Shown piece by piece: positions 37,623 to 47,860 of a stretch of 64,000 nt of DNA. Each line of letters begins with the position of its first letter. The first letter of the stretch is position 1. Made by a program: the position numbers and the translations under genes. Under the pieces are notes generated by a model, which was not told the DNA's origin, did not search any database, and saw only the letters and a program-made list of their open reading frames with translations. Where the stretch lies: contig JAPZRF010000034.1 in NCBI GenBank assembly GCA_027531145.1, positions 62,001 through 126,000 on the forward strand, in the 5' to 3' direction. The stretch is from Brevundimonas sp. Lineage in GTDB: Bacteria; Pseudomonadota; Alphaproteobacteria; Caulobacterales; Caulobacteraceae.

Positions 37623-39035
37623 ATGAGCAAGCCCAGGACGCTGTTCGAGAAGGTCTGGGACCGGCACGTGGTCGTGCCGGAAACGGCCGACGCCCCGGGG
37701 GTGCTCTACATCGACCTGCACCTGGTGCATGAGGTCACGAGCCCGCAGGCCTTCGCCGAGATCGAGTCGCGTGGCCTGACCGTGCGGCGGCCGGATCGCA
37801 CCTTCGCCACCCTCGACCACTCGACCCCGACCCTGCCGGCCGGGCCGGACGGCGAGCGGCCCTACGCCAGCCCGGAGGCCCGGGCGCAGGTCGAGACCCT
37901 CGCCGCCAACTGCGCCCGCCACGGGGTGCGGCTGGCCGACTGGGACAGCCCGGACCGCGGCGTGGTGCATGTCATGGGGCCGGAGCTGGGCCTCACTCAA
38001 CCCGGAATGACGGTGGTTTGCGGCGACAGCCACACCGCGACCCACGGGGCCTTCGGGGCCCTGGCTTTCGGCATCGGCACCTCGGAGGTCGGCCATGTGC
38101 TGGCCACCCAGTGCCTGCTGCAGCGCAAGCCCAAGACCTTGCGCGTCACTGTCGAGGGCGCGCTGCAGCCGGGCGTATCGGGCAAGGACGTGGCTCTGGC
38201 TATCATCGCCGAACTGGGCTTCGGCGGCGGCACCGGCCATGTCATCGAATACGCCGGCCCGGCCATCCGCAGCCTCGACATGGAAGGGCGGATGACCGTC
38301 TGCAACATGTCGATCGAGGCGGGCGCCCGCGCCGGCATGATCGCCCCGGACGAGGTCACCGTCGCCTGGCTGAAGGGCCGCCGCTACGCCCCGGACGACA
38401 TCGAGGCGGCGGCCGCCGACTGGCTGTCGCTGGCCAGCGATCCGGGCGCGACCTTTGACCGCGAGGTCGTACTGGACGGGTTCGCCATCCGGCCGATGGC
38501 GACTTGGGGCACGACCCCGGACGCTGGCGCCCCGATCGGCGCGCCTGTCCCCGCGCCGCGCGATGCCAGCGATGAGAAGGCGCTGGCCTATATGGGCTTC
38601 ACCGCCGGTCGGGCGACCACGGACCAGCCGGTCGATGTCGTCTTCATCGGCAGCTGCACCAACGGCCGCCTGCCGGACCTGCGCGCCGCCGCCGAGGTGC
38701 TGCGCGGGCGCAAGGTCAAGCCGGGCGTGCGCATGCTGGTGGTGCCGGGCTCCGAGGCCGTACGCCGCGACGCCGAGGCCGAGGGGCTGGACCGGGTCTT
38801 CACCGAGGCCGGGGCCGAGTGGCGCCTGCCGGGCTGTTCCATGTGCATTGCCATGAACGGCGACTTCGTGCAGCCGGGGCAGCTGGCGGTCTCCACCTCC
38901 AACCGCAACTTTGAGGGCCGGCAGGGCAAGGGCGCGCGCACCATCCTCGCCAGCCCGGCCACCGCCGCGGCCAGCGCTGTCGCCGGGGTGCTGACCGACC
39001 CGACCACCCTGTTGAAGGAGGCCGTGGATGCCTGA
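37623..39035 (+). CDS. leuC: Isopropylmalate isomerase, large subunit
   Basis: LeuC with LeuD isomerises 2-isopropylmalate. The protein has 470 residues with an aconitase-type 4Fe-4S site: [11 protein letters not shown] and [11 protein letters not shown] supply the three Cys. [24 protein letters not shown] is another family signature. GGAGGAGAGG before ATG 37623 is a strong ribosome site, supplied by the tail of the repeat. It overlaps leuD. Confidence 0.97.
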   Translation: MSKPRTLFEKVWDRHVVVPETADAPGVLYIDLHLVHEVTSPQAFAEIESRGLTVRRPDRTFATLDHSTPTLPAGPDGERPYASPEARAQVETLAANCARHGVRLADWDSPDRGVVHVMGPELGLTQPGMTVVCGDSHTATHGAFGALAFGIGTSEVGHVLATQCLLQRKPKTLRVTVEGALQPGVSGKDVALAIIAELGFGGGTGHVIEYAGPAIRSLDMEGRMTVCNMSIEAGARAGMIAPDEVTVAWLKGRRYAPDDIEAAAADWLSLASDPGATFDREVVLDGFAIRPMATWGTTPDAGAPIGAPVPAPRDASDEKALAYMGFTAGRATTDQPVDVVFIGSCTNGRLPDLRAAAEVLRGRKVKPGVRMLVVPGSEAVRRDAEAEGLDRVFTEAGAEWRLPGCSMCIAMNGDFVQPGQLAVSTSNRNFEGRQGKGARTILASPATAAASAVAGVLTDPTTLLKEAVDA

Positions 39036-39621
39036 TCCCTTCCGCACCCTGAGCTCGAAGACGGTGGTCCTGTCCCAGGCCAATATCGACACCGACCAGA
39101 TCATCCCGGCGCGCTTTCTGACCACGACCAGCCGCAAGGGGCTGGGGACTCACGCCTTCCACGACTGGCGCTACGAGGCGGACGGAACGCCGAAGCCGGA
39201 GGCGGTGCTGAACCGGATCGACCCGGCCGAGCGGCGCATCCTGGTGGCGGGTGACAACTTCGCCTGCGGCTCGTCGCGCGAGCACGCGCCCTGGGCCCTG
39301 CTGGACTATGGCTTCCGGGCGGTGATCTCGACCTCGATCGCCGACATCTTCACCTCCAACGCCCTCAAGAACGGGCTGCTGCCGGTCGAGGTGGACGCGG
39401 AGACCTGGGCGCAGCTGGCGGCGCATCCTGATGAGCCGGTTACATTGGACCTTGAGGCCCAGGAACTGCGCCGGGACGCTGCCGCTCCGGTTCCCTTCAC
39501 GGTCGAGCCCTTCGCCCGTCGCTGCCTGCTGGACGGGGTCGACACCCTCGGCTGGCTGCAATCCCACGCCCCCGCCATCGCGGCCTTCGAGGCCGTCCGC
39601 GAACCGGAGACCGCCGCATGA
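39028..39621 (+). CDS. leuD: Isopropylmalate isomerase, small subunit
   Basis: The 197-residue protein carries [13 protein letters not shown] and [21 protein letters not shown], the swivelling-domain signatures of LeuD. It overlaps leuC by 8 bases and leuB by ATGA. Confidence 0.97.
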   Translation: MPDPFRTLSSKTVVLSQANIDTDQIIPARFLTTTSRKGLGTHAFHDWRYEADGTPKPEAVLNRIDPAERRILVAGDNFACGSSREHAPWALLDYGFRAVISTSIADIFTSNALKNGLLPVEVDAETWAQLAAHPDEPVTLDLEAQELRRDAAAPVPFTVEPFARRCLLDGVDTLGWLQSHAPAIAAFEAVREPETAA

Positions 39622-40718
39622 GCGCGCCCAGAACCTTCAACATCGTGCTGCTGCCCGGCGATGGCGTCGGCCCCGAGGTGACCGAGGCGGCCCGGGCCGT
39701 TCTGGCCACCGTCGCTGACTTCTACAGCCATCGCTTCACCTTCGAGGAGCACCTGATCGGCGGGGCGGCGATCGACGCCACCGGCGATCCGTTGCCGCCG
39801 GAGACCGCGGCCGCGTGCCTCGCCGCGGACGGGGTACTGCTCGGCGCCGTCGGCGGGCCGAAGTGGGACGGCGGGCCGCGCCGGCCGGAGGAGGGGCTGC
39901 TGGGCATCCGCAAGGCCATGGGGCTGTTCGCCAACCTGCGGCCGCTTCAGGTCTCGCCGGTGCTGGCGCACCGCTCGCCGCTGAAGAAGGAGATCGTCGA
40001 GGGGGTCGACCTGATCGTCTTCCGCGAACTGACCGGCGGCGTCTATTTCGGCGAGAAGACCCGCACCGCCGACCGGGCCACGGACCTGTGTGAGTACACG
40101 GTCGGCGAGATCGAGCGGGTGGCGCGCGCCGCCTTCAACACGGCCCTGGGCCGGCGCGGCAAGGTCACCTCGGTCGACAAGGCGAATGTCATGGAGACCA
40201 GCCGGCTGTGGCGCGAGGTGGTGACCCGCATCCACGCCGAGGAGTTCCCGCAGGTGCAGCTGGAGCACGCCCTGGTCGACTCCATGGCCATGCACCTGAT
40301 CCGCAAGCCGCGCGACTACGACGTGATCCTGACCGAGAACATGTTCGGCGACATTCTGTCGGACGAGATCAGCGTGCTGGGCGGCTCGATCGGTCTGCTG
40401 CCCTCGGCCTCGCTGGGCTCCGGCGGGCCGGGCCTGTTCGAGCCGATCCACGGCTCGGCACCCGACATCGCCGGTCAGGATCTGGCCAATCCGGTCGGCA
40501 CCATTCTGTCGGCGGCGCTGCTGTTGCGCCACGGGCTGGGGCTGGAGGACGAGGCCCTGTCGATCGAGGCGGCTGTCGCCGCCGTGCTGGCGGCGGGGGC
40601 GGTGACCGCCGACCTCGGCGGCGAGCTGGGCACCCGCGCTGCCGCCTCGGCCATCATCGACGCCATCCGCGCCATCCACTGGGCCGCCGCCCACCGGGTG
40701 CAGATGCACTGGGGGTGA
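39618..40718 (+). CDS. leuB: 3-isopropylmalate dehydrogenase
   Basis: LeuB oxidatively decarboxylates 3-isopropylmalate with NAD. The protein has 366 residues with [38 protein letters not shown], and [20 protein letters not shown]. It is the last gene of the ilv-leu run. Confidence 0.97.
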   Translation: MSAPRTFNIVLLPGDGVGPEVTEAARAVLATVADFYSHRFTFEEHLIGGAAIDATGDPLPPETAAACLAADGVLLGAVGGPKWDGGPRRPEEGLLGIRKAMGLFANLRPLQVSPVLAHRSPLKKEIVEGVDLIVFRELTGGVYFGEKTRTADRATDLCEYTVGEIERVARAAFNTALGRRGKVTSVDKANVMETSRLWREVVTRIHAEEFPQVQLEHALVDSMAMHLIRKPRDYDVILTENMFGDILSDEISVLGGSIGLLPSASLGSGGPGLFEPIHGSAPDIAGQDLANPVGTILSAALLLRHGLGLEDEALSIEAAVAAVLAAGAVTADLGGELGTRAAASAIIDAIRAIHWAAAHRVQMHWG

Positions 40719-40730
40719 CATCCGCCCACC

Positions 40731-40865
40731 CCGTCACCCTCGGGCTTGACCCGAGGGTCGAGTGATCGGTCGCAGAAGGGTTGAAGCGGCCCGCCGTCAG
40801 CCCGGACGGGGCACACAGGGCACTGGCCGCCACCCTCGATCCTCGGGTCAAGCCCGAGGATGACG
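40731..40865. repeat. Inverted pair of repeat family C
   Basis: Left arm 40731-40762 carries CACCCTCGGGCTTGACCCGA. Right arm 40834-40865 carries its mirror form CTCGGGTCAAGCCCGAGGA. Each arm is itself a palindrome around GGGCTTGACCC. It follows leuB and with the next pair fills the 362-base gap to fba. Confidence 0.72.
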
Positions 40866-40921
40866 ACCGGGGTCAGGCCCGCGGACGACGGGGAGTGTGA
40901 TGAACCGGCGACGGTCGCGCT

Positions 40922-41055
40922 CTCCTCCCCCGCGCGCGGGGGAGGGGGACCCCGCAGGGGTGGAGGGGGCGGCCGCGAGCGCCGCGTCCGGCCTCGCCCC
41001 CTCCACCACGCTGCGCGTGGTCCCCCTCCCCCATACGCTGCGCTATGGGGGAGGA
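40922..41055. repeat. Inverted pair of family B repeats between leuB and fba
   Basis: Left copy: head CTCCCCC-GCGCGC-GGGGGAG and second hairpin ACCCC-GCA-GGGGT. Right copy: head CCCCCATA...TATGGGGG and second hairpin ACCACGC-GCA-GCGTGGT. Tails are GGAGGGGGC. It sits between convergent genes and could act as a bidirectional RNA stop. Confidence 0.78.
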
Positions 41056-41080
41056 GAGCGGACGACGGGATGGTAGTGGC

Positions 41081-42166
41081 TCAGCTCGCGGCCTTCAGCG
41101 CCGCGCGGGTCTTCGGGGTCAGCTCGCCCGAAAGGTAGCGCTTGGCCATCTGGGCGGTGGACAGTGGCTTGATGCGGTCAGCCATGCCCTCGCAACCGAA
41201 CTCGACGTAGCGCTGCTGGCAGACCTTGCGCATGGCCTCCTTGGCCGGCTTCAGCCAGGCGCGCGGGTCGAACTCGTGCGGCTTCTCCATCAGCACCTTT
41301 CGTACCGCCCCGGTCATGGCCATGCGGTTGTCGGTGTCGATGTTGACCTTGCGCACGCCGTGCTTGATGCCGCGCTGGATCTCCTCGACCGGCACCCCCC
41401 AGGTCTGGGGCATCTGGCCGCCGTACTGGTTGATGATGTCCTGCAGGTCCTGCGGCACCGAGGAGGAGCCGTGCATCACCAGATGGGTGTTGGGCAGGCG
41501 GCGGTGGATCTCCTCGATCACATGCATGGCCAGCACCTCGCCGTCCGGCTGGCGCGTGAACTTGTAGGCCCCGTGGCTGGTGCCCATGGCGATGGCCAGG
41601 GCGTCGACCTGGGTGCGCTCGACGAAGTCCACCGCCTGGTCCGGGTCGGTCAGCAGCTGGGAGTGATCCAGCACGCCCTCGGCACCGTGGCCGTCCTCGG
41701 CCTCGCCCATGCCGGTCTCGAGGCTGCCCAGCACGCCGAGCTCACCCTCGACCGACACGCCGCAGCTGTGGGCCATCTCGGTGACGCGGCGGGTGACGTC
41801 GACATTGTACTCGTAGCTGGCGGGGGTCTTGGCGTCCTCCTCCAGCGAGCCGTCCATCATCACCGAGGTGAAGCCGTGCTGGATGGCGGTGGCGCAGGTG
41901 GCCGGGCCGTTGCCGTGGTCCTGGTGCATGCACACCGGGATGTGCGGGTAGAGCTCGACCAGGGCGTCGATCAGGCGGGCCAGCACCACATCATTGGCGT
42001 AGCTGCGCGCCCCGCGGCTGGCCTGGATGATGACCGGCGCATTGACCGCGTCGGCCGCCTCCATGATGGCGAGGCCCTGTTCCATGTTGTTGATGTTGTA
42101 GGCGGGCAGCCCGTAGCCATGCTCGGCGGCATGGTCGAGCAGCTGCCGCAGCGTGATGCGCGCCAT
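41081..42166 (-). CDS. fba: Fructose-1,6-bisphosphate aldolase, class II
   Basis: This zinc-dependent aldolase works in glycolysis and gluconeogenesis. The 361-residue protein has [15 protein letters not shown] with zinc His, [16 protein letters not shown], and [11 protein letters not shown] with zinc His. The C-terminal [17 protein letters not shown] is also typical. It is followed upstream by pgk and gap on the same strand. Confidence 0.96.
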   Translation of the reverse strand: MARITLRQLLDHAAEHGYGLPAYNINNMEQGLAIMEAADAVNAPVIIQASRGARSYANDVVLARLIDALVELYPHIPVCMHQDHGNGPATCATAIQHGFTSVMMDGSLEEDAKTPASYEYNVDVTRRVTEMAHSCGVSVEGELGVLGSLETGMGEAEDGHGAEGVLDHSQLLTDPDQAVDFVERTQVDALAIAMGTSHGAYKFTRQPDGEVLAMHVIEEIHRRLPNTHLVMHGSSSVPQDLQDIINQYGGQMPQTWGVPVEEIQRGIKHGVRKVNIDTDNRMAMTGAVRKVLMEKPHEFDPRAWLKPAKEAMRKVCQQRYVEFGCEGMADRIKPLSTAQMAKRYLSGELTPKTRAALKAAS

Positions 42167-42287
42167 GCTGATCTATCCTGAGAGGTGATGTTATTGTTGA
42201 GCCCGGTCTAGCGCCGGTCGCCCCGGAAGTCACGCATTGTAACCGCGCAGGCGAGCGGTCGGCCCGCCTCCTGCAGGTCTTGGCGGC

Positions 42288-43484
42288 TCACCGCCTCAGG
42301 GCGTCGACGCCCGGCAGGGGCTTGCCTTCCATCCACTCGAGGAAGGCTCCGCCGGCGGTGGAGACGAAGGTCATGTCGTCCACCACGCCCGCATGGTTCA
42401 GCGCCGCGACCGTGTCGCCGCCGCCGGCCACGGCGGTCAGCTGGCCGGCCTTGGCCAGGGTTGCCGCGTGCTGCGCCGCCGCCACCGTGGCGGCGTCAAA
42501 CGGCGGCACCTCGAACACGCCCAGCGGGCCGTTCCAGATCAGGGTCTTCGACAGGTCCATGGCCCGCTTCAGCCGGGCGGCCGTCTCCGGGCCGGCGTCG
42601 AGGATCAGGTCGTCGGCGGCGATGCGGTCCAGCGCGCGCACGCCGGCCTCGATGCCCGGCTTGACCGCTTTGGCCACCACCACATCGACCGGCAGCAGCA
42701 GCTCGCAGTCGGCGCGGCGCGCTGCCGCCATGATGTCGCGGGCGGTGTCGGCAAGGTCCTTCTCGCACAGGCTGGCACCGACATCGACGCCTTGCGCGTG
42801 CAGGAAGGTGTTGGCCATGCCGCCGCCGATGGCGAGGCGGTCCAGCTTCGTCACCAGGTTCTGCAGCAGGTCCAGCTTGGTCGAGACCTTGGAGCCGCCG
42901 ACGATGCCGAGCACCGGCTTGACCGGGGTCCCGAGCGCCTTGTCCAGCGCCTCGAGCTCGCGCCGCATGCTCTCGCCGGCGAAGGCGGGCAGGTGGTGCG
43001 CCAGCCCTTCCGTCGAGGCGTGGGCCCGGTGCGCCGCCGAGAAGGCGTCATTGACATAGAGCTGGCCCAGCGCCGCCAGCTGCGCGGCGAAGGCCGGATC
43101 GTTGGCTTCCTCGCCGGGGTGGAACCGGACGTTCTCCAGCAGGGCCACCCCACCGGCGTCGAGGTCATCCAGCACGGCGCGGGCGGCCTCGCCGACGCAA
43201 TCTTCTGCGAAGCGCACCGGGGCCCCGAGCAGCCGCTCCAGATCATCGACCACCGGCTTCAGGCTCATGGCCGGCACGACCTTGCCCTTCGGCCGGTCGA
43301 AGTGGGCCAGCAGCGCCACCTTCGCGCCCGCATCGCGCAGGCGCTGGATGGTCGGCAGGGCGACCCGCAGCCGGGTGTCGTCGGTGACGCGGCCGTCCTC
43401 CATCGGGACGTTGAAGTCGACCCGCACAAGGGCAGTCTGGCCGGCGATCGGCCCGGTGTCGTCGAGGGTGGGGAAGGAGGTCAT
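42288..43484 (-). CDS. pgk: Phosphoglycerate kinase
   Basis: PGK makes ATP from 1,3-bisphosphoglycerate. The protein has 398 residues. [13 protein letters not shown] is the N-terminal signature, HFDRPKGKV binds substrate, and GGGDTVAAL with TAGGAFLEW near the C-terminus binds nucleotide. In many alphaproteobacteria it follows gap directly. Here the DUF559 cassette separates them. Confidence 0.96.
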   Translation of the reverse strand: MTSFPTLDDTGPIAGQTALVRVDFNVPMEDGRVTDDTRLRVALPTIQRLRDAGAKVALLAHFDRPKGKVVPAMSLKPVVDDLERLLGAPVRFAEDCVGEAARAVLDDLDAGGVALLENVRFHPGEEANDPAFAAQLAALGQLYVNDAFSAAHRAHASTEGLAHHLPAFAGESMRRELEALDKALGTPVKPVLGIVGGSKVSTKLDLLQNLVTKLDRLAIGGGMANTFLHAQGVDVGASLCEKDLADTARDIMAAARRADCELLLPVDVVVAKAVKPGIEAGVRALDRIAADDLILDAGPETAARLKRAMDLSKTLIWNGPLGVFEVPPFDAATVAAAQHAATLAKAGQLTAVAGGGDTVAALNHAGVVDDMTFVSTAGGAFLEWMEGKPLPGVDALRR

Positions 43485-43504
43485 GGTCAGAGGTCCAGTC
43501 AGTT

Positions 43505-43556
43505 CCTTCTCCCCTCGTGGGAGAAGGTGGCTCGCGAAGCGAGACGGATGAGGGGG
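43505..43556 (+). repeat. Family A palindromic element, left end of the DUF559 cassette
   Basis: The 52 bases comprise head hairpin CTTCTCCC-CTCGT-GGGAGAAG, second hairpin CTCGC-GAA-GCGAG, and tail CGGATGAGGGGG. The inverted copy at 43886-43937 shares the head (25 bases) and tail exactly but has a different yet still self-complementary second hairpin. The tail ends 2 bases before GTG 43559 and offers a ribosome site. Confidence 0.85.
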
Positions 43557-43558
43557 CG

Positions 43559-43912
43559 GTGGTTAAAGCGCGAACCCTGAGGGCGAAGATGACGCCGGCC
43601 GAACGCGCCATGTGGAAGCTGCTGCGCGGCCGCGGGTTCGAGGGCTACAAGTTTCGACGTCAGACACAGATCGGCCCATGGGTCGCCGACTTCTTTTGCT
43701 ACGAGCTGCGACTGGTCATCGAGCTTGACGGCGGCATCCACCGCCTGCGTGAAGCCGAGGATGCGGCGCGCGATGCAGACCTGCGCAGGCGTGGTTTCAC
43801 CGTGCTGCGGTTCGGAAACGAGGCGGTGCTGACCAATCCCAACGTCGTGTTTGACGCTGTTCGACTTCACGTCGCGCATGGCCAGCCCCCTCATCCGTCA
43901 GGCTCCGCCTGA
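43559..43912 (+). CDS. DUF559 (Vsr-like) endonuclease-domain protein carried between inverted repeats
   Basis: GTG 43559 gives 117 residues. The frame stays open leftward into the repeat (GTG 43517), and the TGA stop lies in the right repeat. [53 protein letters not shown] and [19 protein letters not shown] match DUF559, a family with the fold of very-short-patch-repair endonucleases (Asp and Glu-Leu-Asp acidic motif visible). The function of DUF559 is not established. The gene is bounded exactly by the two repeats and splits pgk from gap, so it looks like a compact mobile unit. Confidence 0.88.
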   Translation: MVKARTLRAKMTPAERAMWKLLRGRGFEGYKFRRQTQIGPWVADFFCYELRLVIELDGGIHRLREAEDAARDADLRRRGFTVLRFGNEAVLTNPNVVFDAVRLHVAHGQPPHPSGSA

Positions 43913-43937
43913 CACCTTCTCCCACGAGGGGAGAAGG
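43886..43937 (-). repeat. Family A palindromic element, right end of the DUF559 cassette
   Basis: Inverted copy of the left element: head 25 bases and tail 12 bases are identical, and the second hairpin here is TCAGGC-TCC-GCCTGA. The stop codon of the DUF559 gene (43910-43912) lies inside this hairpin. Confidence 0.85.
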
Positions 43938-43950
43938 AGATCATCGGCTC

Positions 43951-44958
43951 CTACAGGAACTTCGCCATCGCCAGCGCCGTGTCGCTCATCCGCGTGGCGA
44001 AGCCCCACTCGTTGTCGTACCAGCTCAGCACCCGGGCCAGCTTGCCGTCGACGACCTGGGTCTGGGCCAGGGCCGCGGTCGAGGAGGCGGCGACGTGGTT
44101 CAGATCCATCGACACCACCGGGTCGGTGGTGGTGGCCAGCACGCCCTTCATCGGGCCGTCGGCGGCGGCCTGCAGGGCAGCGTTGATCTCGTCGACCGAG
44201 ACCTCGCGGGCGGCCACGACCTTGAGGTCGACGACCGAGACGTTCGGGGTCGGGACGCGGATCGACGAGCCGTCCAGCTTGCCCTTCAGCTCGGGCAGGA
44301 CCAGGCCCAGCGCCTTGGCCGCGCCGGTCGAGGTCGGGATCATCGACAGGCCCGCCGCGCGGGCGCGGTACAGGTCCTTGTGCATCGTATCCAGCGTCGG
44401 CTGGTCGCCGGTGTAGGCGTGGATCGTCGTCATGTAGCCGCGCTCGATGCCGAACAGGTCGTTCAGCACCTTGGCCACCGGGGCCAGGGCGTTGGTGGTG
44501 CAGCTGCCGTTGGAGACGACGATGTCGTCGGCGGTCAGGGTGTCGTGGTTGACCTTGTAGACGATGGTCTTGTCGGCCCCGTCGGCCGGGGCCGAGACCA
44601 GCACCCGCTTCGCTCCGGCGGTCAGGTGGGCCGAGGCCTTGTCCTTGGCGGTGAAGATGCCGGTGCACTCGAAGGCGATGTCGACGCCCAGGTCCTTGTG
44701 CGGCAGCTTCGACGGGTCGCGCTCGGCGGTGACGCGGATCTTGCCGAGGCCCACGTCGATCCAGTCGTCGCCCGCCTCGACCGCGCCCGGGAAGCGGCCG
44801 TGCACCGAGTCATAGCGCAGCAGGTGGGCGTTGGTGGCCACCGGCCCCAGGTCGTTGATCGCCACCACCTCGATGTCGCGGCGGCCATGCTCGACGATGG
44901 AGCGGAGCACGAGGCGGCCGATGCGGCCAAAGCCGTTGATGGCGACGCGGACGGTCAT
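43951..44958 (-). CDS. gap: Glyceraldehyde-3-phosphate dehydrogenase
   Basis: GAPDH oxidises glyceraldehyde-3-phosphate with NAD. ATG 44958 gives 335 residues. The Rossmann motif is VAINGFGRIGRLVLR, the active Cys is in SNGSCTTNALAP, and the C-terminal SWYDNEWGFATRMSD is conserved. Upstream of pgk in the same orientation, apart from the inserted DUF559 cassette. Confidence 0.97.
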   Translation of the reverse strand: MTVRVAINGFGRIGRLVLRSIVEHGRRDIEVVAINDLGPVATNAHLLRYDSVHGRFPGAVEAGDDWIDVGLGKIRVTAERDPSKLPHKDLGVDIAFECTGIFTAKDKASAHLTAGAKRVLVSAPADGADKTIVYKVNHDTLTADDIVVSNGSCTTNALAPVAKVLNDLFGIERGYMTTIHAYTGDQPTLDTMHKDLYRARAAGLSMIPTSTGAAKALGLVLPELKGKLDGSSIRVPTPNVSVVDLKVVAAREVSVDEINAALQAAADGPMKGVLATTTDPVVSMDLNHVAASSTAALAQTQVVDGKLARVLSWYDNEWGFATRMSDTALAMAKFL

Positions 44959-45049
44959 GGGTGGAGCTCTCCTGAAGCGGTGTTCTGGTTGGCGCTTCAA
45001 TGGAACCGGACGGGGCTGGATTCAACCCCGTGCGGGCGTGCGGAAGGCG

Positions 45050-46756
45050 TTACCCCTCGCCCCCGCCGAAGCGGGCGGCCCATTCGGTCACCAGAGCGTC
45101 CTCGATCTTGCGGAACAGCACCTCCGGTGCCTGCACCGGCCGGCCTTCGGGCAGGGCCGTGGTCCAGCCGGTGTCCGCCGCCGGCCAGGACAGGTCGTTG
45201 GCCCCGACGGTGGCGGCGATGCGCCCGGCCGTGAAGGGCAGCACCGGCACCGCCAGGCGGGCGAACAGGGCCACGAGGTTCAGGCCGGTGCGCACGCCGA
45301 CGGCGGCGCGATCGCGGTCGGTCCTGAGCGCGGTCCAGGGGGCGGCCTCCTGCAGGTACTCGTTGCCGAGCACCCAGGCGGCGCGCAGGGCCTGGGCACC
45401 CTTGCGGAACTCCATGGCCTCGAACTGGGTCGTGGCCTCGGCGAGCACCGCGGCCATGTCGGCCTCCAGCTTCGCCTCGACCGGGCCCGGCGTCCCGCCG
45501 GAGGGCACGACGCCGTCGAACTTCGACTCCGCGAACTTGACGATGCGGTTGACGAAATTGCCCAGCACATCGGCCAGGTCCTTGTTCACCGCGCCCTGGA
45601 AGGTCTCCCAGGTGAAGGCCGCGTCGGCGTGCTCGGGACCATAGGCGGTCAGGTACCAGCGCCAGTAGTCGGCCGGCAGCAGCTCCAGCGCCTGGTCCAT
45701 GAATACGCCGCGGCCCTGGCTGGTGGAGAACTTGCCGCCGTACCAGTTCAGCCAGTTGAAGGCCTTCAGGGTGTCGACCGTCTTCCACGGCTCGCCCGAG
45801 CCGAGGAGGGTCGCCGGGAAGCTGACGGTGTGGAAGGCGACATTGTCCTTGCCCATGAACTGGACGTAGCGGACGTCGTCCGCGCCCTCGTCGAGGCGCC
45901 ACCAGTCGCGCCACGACCCGCCGGTCGCCGTCGCCCACTCCTCGGTCGCGGCGATGTACTCGATCGGGGCGTCGAACCAGACGTAGAAGACCTTGCCCTC
46001 CAGTCCCGGGCGCGGGCCGCCGTCGGGGCCGACCACCGGCACGCCCCACTTCAGGTCGCGGGTGATGCCGCGGTCGATCAGCCCCTCGTCGAGATGCTTG
46101 AAGGCGATCGAGCGGGCCAAAGGCTGCCAGTCGGTCCTCGAGTCGACCCAGGCGCGGATTCGGTCGGCCAGCTTCGTCTGCAGCAAGTACAGATGCCGGG
46201 TGTCGCGCACCTCAAGATTGCGGCTGCCGGAGACTGCCGAGTAGGGGTTGATCAGGTCGGTCGGGTCCAGCAGTCGGCCACAGTTGTCGCACTGGTCGCC
46301 GCGCGCCTTTTCGTAGGCGCAGTGCGGGCAGGTCCCCTCGACATAGCGGTCCGGCAGGAAGCGGGCGTCGTCGACGGAATAGATCATCCGGTCGACCCGT
46401 TCCTCGATGAAGCCGTTGGCCTCCAGCGCGGCGGCGAAATGCTGGGTCAGGCGGCGGTTGGCGTCGCTGGAGGAGCGGCCGAACCAGTCGTAGCTCAGAC
46501 CGAAGGCGTCGCCGGCGCGCTTCTGGATCGCGTGCTGCTCGTCGCAGTAGGTGCGCACGTCCTGGCCGGCGGCGGCGGCGGCCAGCTCGGCCGGGGTGCC
46601 GTGCTCGTCGGTGGCGCAGATGTAGAGGACATCGTGGCCCTGGGCGCGCTTGAACCGGGCCCAGACATCGGCGGGGAGCATCGAGCCGGCGAGGTTCCCC
46701 AGGTGCTTGATGCCATTGATGTAGGGCAGCGCCGAGGTGATGAGGATGCGGGCCAT
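45050..46756 (-). CDS. metG: Methionyl-tRNA synthetase
   Basis: ATG 46756 gives 568 residues starting [21 protein letters not shown], where HLGN is the HIGH motif. The zinc knuckle has [10 protein letters not shown] and GDQCDNCGR. The second catalytic motif is [11 protein letters not shown] (KMSKS form). The anticodon-binding helical bundle follows. No C-terminal dimerisation EMAP domain is present. Confidence 0.96.
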   Translation of the reverse strand: MARILITSALPYINGIKHLGNLAGSMLPADVWARFKRAQGHDVLYICATDEHGTPAELAAAAAGQDVRTYCDEQHAIQKRAGDAFGLSYDWFGRSSSDANRRLTQHFAAALEANGFIEERVDRMIYSVDDARFLPDRYVEGTCPHCAYEKARGDQCDNCGRLLDPTDLINPYSAVSGSRNLEVRDTRHLYLLQTKLADRIRAWVDSRTDWQPLARSIAFKHLDEGLIDRGITRDLKWGVPVVGPDGGPRPGLEGKVFYVWFDAPIEYIAATEEWATATGGSWRDWWRLDEGADDVRYVQFMGKDNVAFHTVSFPATLLGSGEPWKTVDTLKAFNWLNWYGGKFSTSQGRGVFMDQALELLPADYWRWYLTAYGPEHADAAFTWETFQGAVNKDLADVLGNFVNRIVKFAESKFDGVVPSGGTPGPVEAKLEADMAAVLAEATTQFEAMEFRKGAQALRAAWVLGNEYLQEAAPWTALRTDRDRAAVGVRTGLNLVALFARLAVPVLPFTAGRIAATVGANDLSWPAADTGWTTALPEGRPVQAPEVLFRKIEDALVTEWAARFGGGEG

Positions 46757-46916
46757 GGTCGTCCGGAGGGCGGGGAGAGCCGCCCATATAGAGACGCCGC
46801 CCTCGCCTTTCAAAGCGCACGTTGAGGCGGCCGCTCAACCGCCGGGAGGCGCGGCCTTGCCGGAACCGGCGGCGAGGAGCACTGCCTCGGAGGTCCGTTA
46901 AGGATTCGGTAACCCC

Positions 46917-46988
46917 ATGTTCCGCGCGCTTCGCATCGGCCTGTTCATCGGCGTCTTTCTCGGTGTCTCGGCGTTCGCCGCCCTCTAG
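46917..46988 (+). CDS. Possible 23-residue membrane peptide
   Basis: ATG 46917 opens a frame MFRALRIGLFIGVFLGVSAF ending AAL, one hydrophobic helix with a basic N-terminus. AAGGA lies about 12 bases upstream. Its TAG stop shares CTAG with the stop of the convergent oxygenase gene. Short length makes it speculative. Confidence 0.35.
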   Translation: MFRALRIGLFIGVFLGVSAFAAL

Positions 46989-47755
46989 CACTTCGCCGGC
47001 GGTCGGCCGTGCAGCCAGCCGGTCAGGGCGTGGCGCGGGGCCTGGGCGAAATGGGCCACCAGCGACACGGCGTGCGGCTGGGGCACCCGGAAGATATTCA
47101 GGCTGTTGAAGGTCGGGGTGTAGGCTTCGGAAACATGGCCGTCGGGGTCGATGAACATCAGCAAACCGCCCCAGTCCGTGCGCCACTGCGGGCTGAAGCC
47201 CAGCACATAGGCGTAGAGCCGGTCGTGACCGGCCTGTTCGTCGTCGTGGGTGGTGAGGAAGTGGCCCGGGAGATAGCGGCTCGCCATCATGTCGGCCCAC
47301 ATCGGCCGGTTGTCGCCGGTCACTACCCGCACGAAGTCGAGAAAGGCGGAGCTGCGCACGAATCGGCAGGCGTCGAGCAGCACCCGGTGCATGGGCTCGT
47401 TACGGTCGAGGGCGTCGGAGACGCGCAGGGCGTCGAACAGATAGCTGAACACGTCGCGCGAGCCGGCGCGCATGCGCGCCTCGATCTCGGCGCGGCGTTC
47501 CGCCGGCAGGGCTTCCAGATTTTCGATCGGGACGTCGAGGTCCTGCCCCGGGCCCAGGTGGATCGACCGCTTCCAGCCGCTGGCCTCGTCGAAAGCACCC
47601 GCAATGGCGGCGGCCGCGGCCGGGATGAAGACGCCAGGGACGTGCAGGCGGCCGAACTGCTTGAACACCGGCTGCAGGCGCTGGGGGTTGAGGCCCGGGT
47701 CGAGGGCGATGGTCGACGTGGCGGCGTCGCTCAAGATCAGGTCATCCCGGAACAT
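46985..47755 (-). CDS. 2-oxoglutarate/Fe(II) oxygenase-like protein (SM-20/prolyl hydroxylase type)
   Basis: ATG 47755 gives 256 residues. LPGHFLTTHDDEQAG provides the H-x-D iron motif, and the distal His is in QPHAVSLVAHFA, followed by RHALTGWLHG with a possible 2-oxoglutarate Arg. YVLGFSPQWRTDWGGLLMF is typical of the SM-20 group. The substrate is unknown. Divergent from the CNNM/CBS gene. Confidence 0.78.
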   Translation of the reverse strand: MFRDDLILSDAATSTIALDPGLNPQRLQPVFKQFGRLHVPGVFIPAAAAAIAGAFDEASGWKRSIHLGPGQDLDVPIENLEALPAERRAEIEARMRAGSRDVFSYLFDALRVSDALDRNEPMHRVLLDACRFVRSSAFLDFVRVVTGDNRPMWADMMASRYLPGHFLTTHDDEQAGHDRLYAYVLGFSPQWRTDWGGLLMFIDPDGHVSEAYTPTFNSLNIFRVPQPHAVSLVAHFAQAPRHALTGWLHGRPPAKC

Positions 47756-47860
47756 TCTGGGGCCCGTGCGGCCATGACGCTGGCGCGCGGGGCGCTCGTG
47801 ACGTAACATTCGTCTGCGGCTGCCGCCAGATGCGCCGCGTCTTGGGCCCGCCCCTCCTAG

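Noticed and set aside
43517..43558. Upstream GTG start of the DUF559 gene inside the repeat hairpin
   Set aside because: It would translate the palindrome and lacks a ribosome site. GTG 43559 has one from the repeat tail and gives the usual DUF559 length.
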